Source: an uncultured Christensenellaceae bacterium | GTDB taxonomy: Bacteria > Bacillota > Clostridia > Christensenellales > Pumilibacteraceae | Reading direction: 5' to 3' | Assembly: GCA_910587595.1 (NCBI GenBank) | Contig: CAJULQ010000001.1 | Span: forward strand, 124,001 to 188,000 | DNA: 64,000 bases | In this document: piece after piece, positions 57,188 to 64,000 of the stretch | How the letters are laid out: each line of letters begins with the position of its first letter | Position numbering within the stretch: the first letter of the stretch is position 1 | Notes under the pieces: generated by a model | Seen by the model: only the letters and a program-made list of their open reading frames with translations | Databases searched by the model: none | What the model was told of the DNA's origin: nothing | Translations under genes and position numbers: made by a program

Positions 57188-58561
57188 ATGAAAATGTGGT
57201 CGGGTCGTTTTCAATCCGCACTCAACGAGCAAGCGGACGCTTTTCAGCGTTCGCTTCCCGTCGATAAACGCTTATATAAACACGATATCATGGGCAGTAT
57301 CGCGCACGCCACCATGCTGGGCGAATGCGGTATTATCGAGCCGAGCGAGGCGGAGGCCATTTGCGCCGCGCTTTCGGATATTTTTTACGATATCAAAAAC
57401 GGCAAACTGCGCATTGCCGACGCCGAAGACATACATATGTTTATCGAGGAGGCCCTCACCGACCGCCTCGGCCAAGTGGGCAAAAAATTGCACACGGGGC
57501 GTTCGCGCAACGACCAAGTGGCGCTCGATATCCGCTTATATATGCGCGACGCCGTTTCGGAGATCATAGCACGTATCAAAACGCTGTGCGAAACGTTGTG
57601 CGACATAGCGGCACAGCACACCGAAACGTTTATGCCGGCCTACACGCACATGCAAAAAGCGCAGCCCACCACCCTTGCCCATCACCTCACCGCCTATTGC
57701 GAAATGCTTTTGCGCGACGCCGAACGTTTTGCCGACTGTCGCAAACGCATCAATGTGATGCCGCTCGGCAGCGGCGCGTGCACGTCTACGAGTTATCCCA
57801 TCAACCGCAACCGCGTGGCGCAACTGTTGGATTTTCCCCGTATCACGCAAAATTCGTTAGACGGCGTATCCGACCGCGACTTTGCCGTGGAGTTTGCCGC
57901 CGCGTGCTCTTTACTGATGATGCACCTTTCCCGTTGCAACGAAGAGATCATATATTGGGCCACCGACGAATTCGGGTTCATTACGCTGAGCGACGCTTTC
58001 AGCACGGGTTCGAGCATTATGCCCCAAAAGAAAAATCCCGATATGAACGAATTGATCCGCGGCAAAACGGGTCGGGTTTACGGCGATCTGGTGGCACTGC
58101 TTACCCTAATGAAAGGACTGCCGCTTGCCTATAACAAGGACATGCAAGAGGACAAAGAGGCGATCTTCGATTGCGAGGACACCGTAAAACAATGCTTGGA
58201 GGTGTTTACCGATCTTCTCCCCTCGCTCACCTTTCACGCCGACGTCATGGCCAAAGGCGCGGCGGGCGGCTATACGGCGGCCACCGATTGCGCCGACTAT
58301 CTCGTAAAAAAGGGCATGCCCTTTCGCGACGCACACCGCGTAGTGGGTCAACTCGTGCACTACTGCGTGGAAAGCGGCAAATCGCTCGAAGAACTTTCGG
58401 TGGAAGAATACCAAAGCTTTTCCGATCTGTTTGCAAGCGACATATTAAAAACGGTGCCTATCGACCGATTGGTAGCAGCCCGTTCGGCCACGGGCGGCCC
58501 CGCCAAAAAAACAGTGGAACGCCATTTGCAAAAACTCCGCAAAGCGACGGCCGCTTTATAA
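57188..58561 (+). CDS. argH: Argininosuccinate lyase
   Basis: Splits argininosuccinate into arginine and fumarate. The 457 residues show MWSGRFQSALNEQADAFQ, LHTGRSRNDQVALDIRLYMR, the TYPIDRN-like SYPINRNRVAQLL and the family signature SSIMPQKKNPDMNELIRG with the catalytic Ser. It follows argG by 21 bases and ends before a terminator. Confidence 0.97.
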   Translation: MKMWSGRFQSALNEQADAFQRSLPVDKRLYKHDIMGSIAHATMLGECGIIEPSEAEAICAALSDIFYDIKNGKLRIADAEDIHMFIEEALTDRLGQVGKKLHTGRSRNDQVALDIRLYMRDAVSEIIARIKTLCETLCDIAAQHTETFMPAYTHMQKAQPTTLAHHLTAYCEMLLRDAERFADCRKRINVMPLGSGACTSTSYPINRNRVAQLLDFPRITQNSLDGVSDRDFAVEFAAACSLLMMHLSRCNEEIIYWATDEFGFITLSDAFSTGSSIMPQKKNPDMNELIRGKTGRVYGDLVALLTLMKGLPLAYNKDMQEDKEAIFDCEDTVKQCLEVFTDLLPSLTFHADVMAKGAAGGYTAATDCADYLVKKGMPFRDAHRVVGQLVHYCVESGKSLEELSVEEYQSFSDLFASDILKTVPIDRLVAARSATGGPAKKTVERHLQKLRKATAAL

Positions 58562-58591
58562 AAAAACGAAATGTATGACAGACATAACAAG

Positions 58592-58630
58592 AAAACGGCT
58601 TGTATATCGGTAAGCCGTTTTTTATTTTTC
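58592..58630 (+). terminator. Intrinsic terminator after argH
   Basis: AAAACGGCTT...AAGCCGTTTT stem followed by TTATTTTT on plus. It lies between the convergent argH and radC genes. Confidence 0.85.
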
Positions 58631-58669
58631 CCGCCAAACGTCTAAAAAGAATCGTTAAAATATGTTTGT

Positions 58670-59635
58670 TTATTGCTCCGAGTTGCTTTTTTCGTCGGCA
58701 ATATCGCGCACCCATTCCCTTTCTATCTCTTGGCGCGTTTCGGTATCGAGTAGCAGCAATTGGCGATAGGTTTGCAATGCTTGCAATTTTTGCCTATTGG
58801 CATCTTCGGTGTCGTTCTGCTCGCGCAAATGCATGCGCAAACTGTGCCGCGATTTTTCCGCAGCGACCGATTCGGTCAATTTGGCGCAATATTTATCGCA
58901 GATCGCCAACACTTTGTCGAGCGACGTATCGCCGAACATGCTGATATACCGATTACCCACTAATATCTGATGATCGACGAACACAACGCCCACCAGCGTG
59001 CACGCCGTGATCACGCGGGCGGTGGTTTCTATGTCGGCATCCGAAAAGTTCAACGTGCCGCCGGGATGATTGTGCGCCAATATGATCTTTTTGGCGCCGT
59101 TTCGTTCCACGGCGCAGACGATCTTGGCAATATCCACTTGCATGGAATCCACCGAACCGTACGCTATCTCGTCGGTATGGACCACTTCGTCGTTCACGTT
59201 GAGCGAAACCATCAGCAACTTTTCTTTGTTCTCGCCCAGAAAGCGCGCATACAAAAATCGAGCGGTGGCGGCCGCCGTGGTAAGTCGCGTGGCGTGCTCG
59301 AACCGTCCGTATTCGGCGCGGATCACAATGGGCAATACGTGTGCCAACAAATGCGCGCTTTTACTGCCCAATCCGGGCACGCGCAACAGCTCGCAATAAT
59401 CGGCGTGCAATACCGCCGAAAGCGAACCGAAAGTGCGTATCAGATCTTTGGCAATGGGCTTGGTATCGCCGCGCGGAATGGTGGCAAACAGCAAGTATTC
59501 GAGCATTTCGTAATCGGCCATAGCCGTCATATCGGGGTCGCGATCCACCGACGCATACACGCGTTGGCGATGGCCTTGCGGTCCGTTATCCCTTTCCGCT
59601 TTGGCATTTTGCATCAGTTCGTCGAATTCGTCCAT
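58670..59635 (-). CDS. radC: RadC/YsxA-type JAB-domain protein with C-terminal extension
   Basis: RadC-family protein (JAMM/JAB fold with helix-hairpin-helix); a role in repair is historical and its activity is uncertain. The 321 residues have HhH-like LRVPGLGSKSAHLL (about 85-98) and the metal motif in LAHNHPGGTLNFSDADIETT. A charged, Gln/Glu/Arg-rich helical extension of about 80 residues follows the usual end at VGNRYISMF. ATG at 59635. It lies downstream of proA on the same strand. Confidence 0.9.
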   Translation of the reverse strand: MDEFDELMQNAKAERDNGPQGHRQRVYASVDRDPDMTAMADYEMLEYLLFATIPRGDTKPIAKDLIRTFGSLSAVLHADYCELLRVPGLGSKSAHLLAHVLPIVIRAEYGRFEHATRLTTAAATARFLYARFLGENKEKLLMVSLNVNDEVVHTDEIAYGSVDSMQVDIAKIVCAVERNGAKKIILAHNHPGGTLNFSDADIETTARVITACTLVGVVFVDHQILVGNRYISMFGDTSLDKVLAICDKYCAKLTESVAAEKSRHSLRMHLREQNDTEDANRQKLQALQTYRQLLLLDTETRQEIEREWVRDIADEKSNSEQ

Positions 59636-59662
59636 ACCTTTTTCTTCCGAATGTTTGCGTAC

Positions 59663-60898
59663 TTACGGACGGGTCTGTCCGTTGCCGCGTATCACGTATT
59701 TTTCACCCGTCAGTTGTTTCAAACCCAGCGGACCGCGCGCGTGCAATTTTTGCGTGGATATGCCCATCTCGGCGCCGAATCCGAATTGAAAGCCGTCCGT
59801 AAAACAAGTGGACGCATTCACGTACACCGCCGCGCTGTCTATATGCGCAGTGAAATAGTCGGCGGCCTCTTTGCTTTCGGTGATGATGACTTCGCTGTGG
59901 TGCGTGGAATACAAATTGATATGCTCGCACGCCTCTTGCACGTTTTGCACCACTTTTACCGATATGCAGAGCGCCAAAAATTCGGCGGCATAGTCCTCTT
60001 GCGTGGCCGGAAAAACATACGGACAAATGCGCCGCGTTTTTTCGCAACCCACGATACGCACGCCCGCGTCTTTCAGCGCGCCCAACACGATAGGCAAATA
60101 CTTTGCCGCAACTTCCTCGTCCACCAACAAGCTTTCCAAGGCGTTGCACACGCCGGGACGGCGCAATTTTCCGTTGCAAACAATGTCCGTCGCCTTTTTC
60201 GAATCGGCCGTTTTTTCTATGTAGGCATGGCAGTTGCCCGCGCCCGTTTCGATAACGGGCACCGTGGCTTTTTCCACCACGGCGCGAATAAGCGCCGCAC
60301 TGCCGCGCGGAATGAGCACGTCCACGCTCTCGCGGCACCGCATGAGCTCTTCCGCCCCTTGACGGGTGGTGTCGTCTATGAACTGAATAAATTCGGGATC
60401 ATAGCCCCCCAAGCGCAATTTAGCCTTTACGGCCGCCACCAGCGCCTTATTGGAGCGATACGCCTCTTTGCTGCCGCGCAATACGATCGCGTTGCCCGTT
60501 TTGATACACAACCCTATGGCGTCGACCGTCACGTTGGGACGCGCCTCGTAGATAATGGCCAAAACACCCAACGGCACGCGCACTTTGCGCAAGTGCAAGC
60601 CGTTCGGCACCGTCCATTCTTCCACCGTTTCGCCCACGGGGTCTTGCAACTCTATCAGTTTTTTCAACCCTTCGGCCATGTCGGCAATGCGCGATTCGTT
60701 GAGTAGCAGCCGATCGATAAATTGCGCGGGTTTGTCGCACTGCGCCACGTCTTGGGCGTTGGCACGCAAAACCTCGTCTTGCGCCTCTGTCACCGCCTCG
60801 GCCGCCAACCGCAACATGGCGTTTTTGGTTGCCGTGTCCGCCAAAGCCACGCTGTTTCTGCTCTCTTTCGCTTTGCGGCAACTCTCGGCCACCGTCAT
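59663..60898 (-). CDS. proA: Gamma-glutamyl phosphate reductase
   Basis: NADPH-dependent reductase making glutamate 5-semialdehyde for proline. The 411 residues show VRVPLGVLAIIYEARPNVTVDA, VIETGAGNCHAYIE, the catalytic Cys in RPGVCNALESLLVD and a C-terminal GFGAEMGISTQKLHARGPLGL. The ATG shares one base with the yebC stop (TAATG). No proB is in the window. Confidence 0.97.
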   Translation of the reverse strand: MTVAESCRKAKESRNSVALADTATKNAMLRLAAEAVTEAQDEVLRANAQDVAQCDKPAQFIDRLLLNESRIADMAEGLKKLIELQDPVGETVEEWTVPNGLHLRKVRVPLGVLAIIYEARPNVTVDAIGLCIKTGNAIVLRGSKEAYRSNKALVAAVKAKLRLGGYDPEFIQFIDDTTRQGAEELMRCRESVDVLIPRGSAALIRAVVEKATVPVIETGAGNCHAYIEKTADSKKATDIVCNGKLRRPGVCNALESLLVDEEVAAKYLPIVLGALKDAGVRIVGCEKTRRICPYVFPATQEDYAAEFLALCISVKVVQNVQEACEHINLYSTHHSEVIITESKEAADYFTAHIDSAAVYVNASTCFTDGFQFGFGAEMGISTQKLHARGPLGLKQLTGEKYVIRGNGQTRP

Positions 60899-61641
60899 TA
60901 TTCTTCTTCCTCTTCTTCGGGCAGTTCGGCGTTGTGATACACGTTTTGCACGTCGTCGTTTTCGTCGAACATGTCGAGCATGCGTTGCAGTTTGGGCAAC
61001 GTGGCGGCGTCTACGTCGATATAATTGGCGGGGATCTTATCTATCTCGCTCTTGGCAAACACCACGCCTTGCGCCTCCAACTTCTCGCGCACCGCCGAAA
61101 AATCGTTGGGTGCGGTAAGTATCTCATACATGCCGTCTTCTATATTGAAATCGTCCGCCCCGCAATCAAGCGCCAACATCATCATTTCGTCGTCGTCGTC
61201 CGTCGGCTTTTTTTCCACCAACAATACGCCGCGTGTTTCGAAAAGGTAAGACACGCAACCGGTGGTGCCCATAGAACCGCCGCATTTATCGAAAATGTGG
61301 CGCACGTCGCCCGCCGTGCGGTTTTTGTTATCGGTGAGCGTTTCCACGATGACCGCCACGCCGCCCGCGCCGTAGCCTTCGTAGGTGATGGCGTCGTAAT
61401 TGATACTGCCCAATTCGCCGCTCGCTTTTTTGATACTGCGCGTGATATTATCGTTGGGCATATTGGCCGCTTTGGCTTTGGAGATCACGTCGCGCAATTT
61501 TGCGTTGTTGTTGGGATCGGGGCCGCCCGCTTTCACCGCCACCGCCAATTCGCGGCCGATCTTGGTGAATACGTTGGCGCGCGCCGCGTCCGTCTTACCC
61601 TTTGCCCGTTTGATCGTTGCCCATTTACTATGTCCCGACAT
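60898..61641 (-). CDS. yebC: YebC/TACO1-family protein
   Basis: Three-domain protein of the YebC/TACO1 family, known as a transcriptional regulator in some bacteria and, in recent work, as a helper for translating polyproline stretches. The 247 residues begin SGHSKWATIKRAKGKTDAAR and contain YEGYGAGGVAVIVETLTDNKNR and VLLVEKK. The C-terminus is acidic (EEEEEE). EF-P, with a related role, is also in this window. Confidence 0.95.
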   Translation of the reverse strand: MSGHSKWATIKRAKGKTDAARANVFTKIGRELAVAVKAGGPDPNNNAKLRDVISKAKAANMPNDNITRSIKKASGELGSINYDAITYEGYGAGGVAVIVETLTDNKNRTAGDVRHIFDKCGGSMGTTGCVSYLFETRGVLLVEKKPTDDDDEMMMLALDCGADDFNIEDGMYEILTAPNDFSAVREKLEAQGVVFAKSEIDKIPANYIDVDAATLPKLQRMLDMFDENDDVQNVYHNAELPEEEEEE

Positions 61642-61673
61642 ATTTCTTTACTCTCCTTACTGTTTGCGTAAAA

Positions 61674-62399
61674 CTATTTTGCGTATTTTAACGTATACAT
61701 CAGTATGCCCGCGCTGACGGCCGCGTTGAGCGATTCCATGCTGCTCTCCATGGGAATGGTAATACGACGATCGCATTGCCGTGCAATCGAGTCGCGTATG
61801 CCTTCCGCCTCGTTGCCGATCACCAAACAGATCTTTTGGCGCGGCAAGCGAGCGCAAAATGCGTCTTCACCACCCAAAACGGCGGCCACAAGCGTGTATC
61901 CCTTTTCGTGCAAAACGGACGGCGGCGTGTCGTAATGAAAACGAACGCCCAAAATGCCCGTCATACAACTGCGCACCACCTTGGGGTTGAACACATCCAC
62001 ACAATCGTGCAAAACGATATCGGTATACCCCGCGGCGCAAGCCGTGCGCAAAACGGTGCCCATATTGCCTGGATCGCGCACTCTGTCCAAAAACAAGCAG
62101 TGATCGCTTGCAAAACGATCGGCGGGCGCGGGCATGCGCATGACCGCCAACACGCCTTGGCTGTTCTTTGTGTCCGAAAGCGAATCGAACAGCGTTCTAT
62201 CGATCACCGCGTCGGCAAAATCGCAAGATGCGTCATCCGAACAGACCACGGCCGCCACGTTTTCGGGACAAAGGCGTTTCGCATCGTCCACCCAACGTTT
62301 GCCCTCGGCCACATATTCGCCGTAGGCATACCGCCACTTGCGTTCGGACAACTTGCGTATTTTTTTAACCAAGTCGTTATGTTTGGACGTTATCGGCAT
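61674..62399 (-). CDS. SpoU/TrmH-family rRNA or tRNA 2'-O-methyltransferase
   Basis: SPOUT methyltransferase that acts on ribose of rRNA or tRNA. The 241 residues have an N-terminal substrate-binding domain (KHNDLVKKIRKL) and the knotted SAM domain with LFLDRVRDPGNMGTVLRTA, CLVIGNEAEGI and SMESLNAAVSAGILMY. ATG at 62399 follows GGGAG. The exact target nucleotide is not readable. It lies right after the rplT terminator, so it needs read-through or a hidden promoter. Confidence 0.9.
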   Translation of the reverse strand: MPITSKHNDLVKKIRKLSERKWRYAYGEYVAEGKRWVDDAKRLCPENVAAVVCSDDASCDFADAVIDRTLFDSLSDTKNSQGVLAVMRMPAPADRFASDHCLFLDRVRDPGNMGTVLRTACAAGYTDIVLHDCVDVFNPKVVRSCMTGILGVRFHYDTPPSVLHEKGYTLVAAVLGGEDAFCARLPRQKICLVIGNEAEGIRDSIARQCDRRITIPMESSMESLNAAVSAGILMYTLKYAK

Positions 62400-62410
62400 A
62401 CCGCTCCCAT

Positions 62411-62440
62411 AAAAAAGGGGCGCCGTATACACGGCACCCC
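62411..62440 (-). terminator. Intrinsic terminator after rplT
   Basis: GGGGTGCCGT-GTAT-ACGGCGCCCC stem (10 pairs, one wobble) followed by TTTTTT on minus. The T-run ends 11 bases before the next gene's ATG. Confidence 0.9.
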
Positions 62441-62447
62441 GAAAAAA

Positions 62448-62804
62448 CTATTGCGCCACCGCATTTTGCGCGGTTTGCGCCAATGCTTTGAAACCGGCCG
62501 CGTCGTTCACCGCAATGTCGGCAAGCACTTTGCGGTTCAGTTGGATCCCCGACACCTTCAAGCCGTGCATAAACGTGCTGTAGGACATGCCGTTCATGCG
62601 AGCGGCGGCATTGATACGCGCGATCCACAGTTTGCGGAAGTCGCGTTTTTTCAAACGACGCCCGATAAACGCGTACATTTGCGACTTCATGACCGCTTCG
62701 CGAGCGATACGGTACGAGCGCGATTTGGAGCCGAAGTAACCCTTCGACAGTTTCATGATCTTTCTGCGCTTTTTTACGGCGTTGACAGCTCTTTTGATTC
62801 TCAT
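62448..62804 (-). CDS. rplT: 50S ribosomal protein L20
   Basis: Early-assembly protein of the large subunit and, in Firmicutes and Enterobacteria, repressor of its own operon. The 118 residues begin RIKRAVNAVKKRRKIMKLSKG and contain YAFIGRRLKKRDFRKLWIAR and NGMSYSTFMHGL. It lies 13 bases after rpmI in the infC-rpmI-rplT operon. Confidence 0.97.
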   Translation of the reverse strand: MRIKRAVNAVKKRRKIMKLSKGYFGSKSRSYRIAREAVMKSQMYAFIGRRLKKRDFRKLWIARINAAARMNGMSYSTFMHGLKVSGIQLNRKVLADIAVNDAAGFKALAQTAQNAVAQ

Positions 62805-62817
62805 AATGCTACCCCTC

Positions 62818-63015
62818 CTACTTCTGGATCATCGAGCGGATGGTGCTCGCCTCTTTGTTGGACGCCATATAAGCGCCTTGACGCAACGAATCCTTGCGCT
62901 TGCGCGACTTCTTGGTCAAAATATGATTTTTCCCTTGTTGGGCGCGCTTAACGCGACCCGAAGCGGTCACGCGAAAACGTTTTTTCGCACCGCTGTGACT
63001 TTTCATTTTTGGCAT
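62818..63015 (-). CDS. rpmI: 50S ribosomal protein L35
   Basis: Small 65-residue basic protein of the 50S subunit, starting PKMKSHSGAKKRFRVTASG and containing HILTKKSRKRKDSLRQG. It lies 21 bases after infC in the standard order. Confidence 0.97.
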   Translation of the reverse strand: MPKMKSHSGAKKRFRVTASGRVKRAQQGKNHILTKKSRKRKDSLRQGAYMASNKEASTIRSMIQK

Positions 63016-63036
63016 AGCTGTATTCCTCCGATAAAG

Positions 63037-63552
63037 TTATTTTTTGGGTGATAAGATCATGAGGATATTCCTACCCTCGGTTGTGGGCTGTTTGTCGATG
63101 TTGGCATCGTTTTCCACGATTTTGTAGAAATCGTGCATCACCTCCACGCCCAAGGCGGCATGCGCCTGCTGACGGCCGCGCATACGAATGGAAACGCGCA
63201 CCTTGTCGCCGTTGCGCAAAAACTTTTGCGCGGCTTTCGCTTTGGTTTCGAGGTCGTGCGTGTCGATCGTCATAGAAAGCCAAACCTCTTTCAGTTCGGT
63301 CACTTTCTGATTTTTGCGCGCGTCTTTTTCGCGTTTCTGCATTTCGAACTTGAATTTGCCGAAATCCATGATTTTGCATACCGGCGGCGTTGCGGTAGGA
63401 CTGATCTTTACCAAATCGAGATTTTTGGAATCGGCTATCCTATTTGCTTCCGCCGCCGACATGATGCCGAGCTGTGTGTTGTCTTCGTCGATAACGCGCA
63501 CTTCGCGGTCGCAAATTCTGTCGTTCAACTCAACGTCTCTGAGATTGATAAT
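63037..63552 (-). CDS. infC: Translation initiation factor IF-3
   Basis: Keeps 30S subunits free and checks start codon fidelity. The 171 residues show INLRDVELNDRICDREVRV, GKFKFEMQKREKDARK and a C-terminal domain ending GRNILMILSPKK. The start is ATT at 63552, placed six bases after a perfect GGAGG; a TTG at 63567 lies upstream of that ribosome binding site and is unlikely. An AUU start is a known feature of infC genes, allowing IF-3 to control its own synthesis. Confidence 0.95.
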   Translation of the reverse strand: MINLRDVELNDRICDREVRVIDEDNTQLGIMSAAEANRIADSKNLDLVKISPTATPPVCKIMDFGKFKFEMQKREKDARKNQKVTELKEVWLSMTIDTHDLETKAKAAQKFLRNGDKVRVSIRMRGRQQAHAALGVEVMHDFYKIVENDANIDKQPTTEGRNILMILSPKK

Positions 63553-63567
63553 CGTATTCCTCCACAA

Positions 63568-63692
63568 AATAAATAAGAGCGGAAAGCAAACTTCCGCTCA
63601 AAAACAATTACATCGCCATACGCGCATAGGTGTTTTATGAACGCGGCAAGACATGTGTCTGCCGGTGAAACGGAACCCCGTTTGCTTTCTAT
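63568..63692 (-). promoter_or_regulatory. infC-rpmI-rplT leader with terminal attenuator (L20-leader type)
   Basis: About 125 bases between the predicted transcription start and infC. The 3' end is an intrinsic terminator, GAGCGGAA...TTTCCGCTC (63599-63577) followed by TTATTTATTTTG, ending at the infC ribosome binding site. This is the layout of the Firmicutes L20 leader, in which L20 binding favours termination. Other pairings in the leader were not resolved. Confidence 0.75.
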
Positions 63693-63698
63693 GCATTC

Positions 63699-63727
63699 AG
63701 TATACACGATTATATCAGCCGTGTCAA
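63699..63727 (-). promoter_or_regulatory. Sigma-A promoter for infC-rpmI-rplT
   Basis: Consensus -35 TTGACA (63727-63722), 17-base spacer, -10 TATACT (63704-63699). One of the best promoters in the window. Confidence 0.85.
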
Positions 63728-63756
63728 CTCTTTTGCCGTTCGTGCGGCAAAATTTT

Positions 63757-64000
63757 TTACCCGATCATATAATCGTCGCAACGGTAAAACGAGTCGAAAT
63801 ATTCCACGATATACATGATGAAATCGGATAACATGGGCACTTCGTTTATGATGCGCGCCTTATACAGATTGTTGATACCGTCCAACCGATTGACATTGTA
63901 GGCGCGCCCCACGGCAAACCGCATGCACCGCTCTACCGATGCGGCCGACACACGGAACTCCCGCGCCACGCGCGCATACAGTTCTTTCATGCGCATTTCC
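63757..64000 (-). CDS. Spo0A C-terminal-like DNA-binding domain, N-terminus beyond window edge
   Basis: Residues readable before the stop at 63757 match the effector domain of Spo0A: LYARVAREFRVSAASVERCM aligns with the LYPDIAKKF...VERAIRH recognition region, followed by AVGRAY and a C-terminal helix. In Spo0A this domain follows a receiver domain that would lie outside the window. The frame is open to the edge, so it may be the 3' part of spo0A or a stand-alone effector-domain protein; an ATG at 63996 exists. If it is a paralogue, true spo0A should lie next to spoIVB to the left. Confidence 0.6.
   Translation of the reverse strand, partial: EMRMKELYARVAREFRVSAASVERCMRFAVGRAYNVNRLDGINNLYKARIINEVPMLSDFIMYIVEYFDSFYRCDDYMIG

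Noticed and set aside
1..64000. Mobile elements, CRISPR arrays or recent gene transfer
   Set aside because: No transposase, integrase, phage gene, array of spaced repeats or composition break was seen; gene order is conserved core synteny throughout.

Overview
The window is a dense chromosomal core segment of an endospore-forming member of the Firmicutes, most likely an uncultured Clostridia-type lineage. The evidence is a complete spoIIIAA-AH operon, spoIVB, a Spo0A-type C-terminal domain, Asp23/YqhY, RnpM (YlxR), YlxQ and a PolC-derived protein, in gene orders known from Bacillus and Clostridia. Nearly all genes lie on the minus strand; only argG-argH is on plus. There are no rRNA or tRNA genes, insertion sequences, phage genes or CRISPR arrays. 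No gene-free stretch exceeds 300 bases; the longest (about 260 bases, 34835-35095) holds a terminator, a promoter and the rpsB leader.

Layout, left to right (transcription mostly right to left). 1-16373: pepP, efp, spoIIIAA-AH, asp23, nusB, folD, xseA, xseB, ispA, dxs, nadK, argR, recN, spoIVB (cut by the left edge). This matches the Bacillus order, but accBC and tlyA are missing and nadK is inserted. 16426-25066: rimP, nusA, rnpM, ylxQ, infB, rbfA, nrnA, truB, ribF and an endonuclease IV-like gene. 25189-34834: rpsB, tsf, pyrH, frr, uppS, cdsA, dxr, rseP, ispG, and at the usual polC position a protein that keeps the PolC N-terminus, OB fold and proofreading exonuclease but has no PHP or polymerase domain. 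35096-36283: ruvX, a DUF1292 protein with a remarkable Cys/Asp/His tail, and a small membrane protein. 36353-42871: hslV, hslU, hisS, an RseC-like gene, glyA, nifS and nifU. 42934-49167: comM, dprA, topA, trmFO. 49250-51361: rplS and a polytopic GT-C-like membrane protein. 51518-55851: ruvC, ruvA, ruvB, queA, tgt. 55955-58561: argG, argH. 58670-63552: infC, rpmI, rplT, a SpoU methyltransferase, yebC, proA, radC. The right edge cuts a Spo0A C-terminal-like gene.

The genes cover translation (factors, ribosomal proteins, tRNA and rRNA modification), recombination and repair, isoprenoid precursors through the MEP route to undecaprenyl diphosphate and CDP-diacylglycerol, Fe-S assembly, arginine and proline synthesis, and the mother cell to forespore channel. 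Three MEP enzymes (dxs, dxr, ispG) and two prenyltransferases (ispA, uppS) are present.

Sigma-A promoters are easy to read: a TTG-starting -35 box, nearly always a 17 bp spacer, and TATAAT or TATACT. Many genes start with TTG. Several intrinsic terminators sit directly upstream of the next gene's ribosome binding site (infC, nusB, pyrH, the SpoU gene), which suggests attenuation or deliberate partial read-through. The points most worth a second look are the polymerase-less PolC, the metallothionein-like DUF1292 tail, the nusB attenuator, the nifS promoter region and the apparently leaderless nadK transcript.
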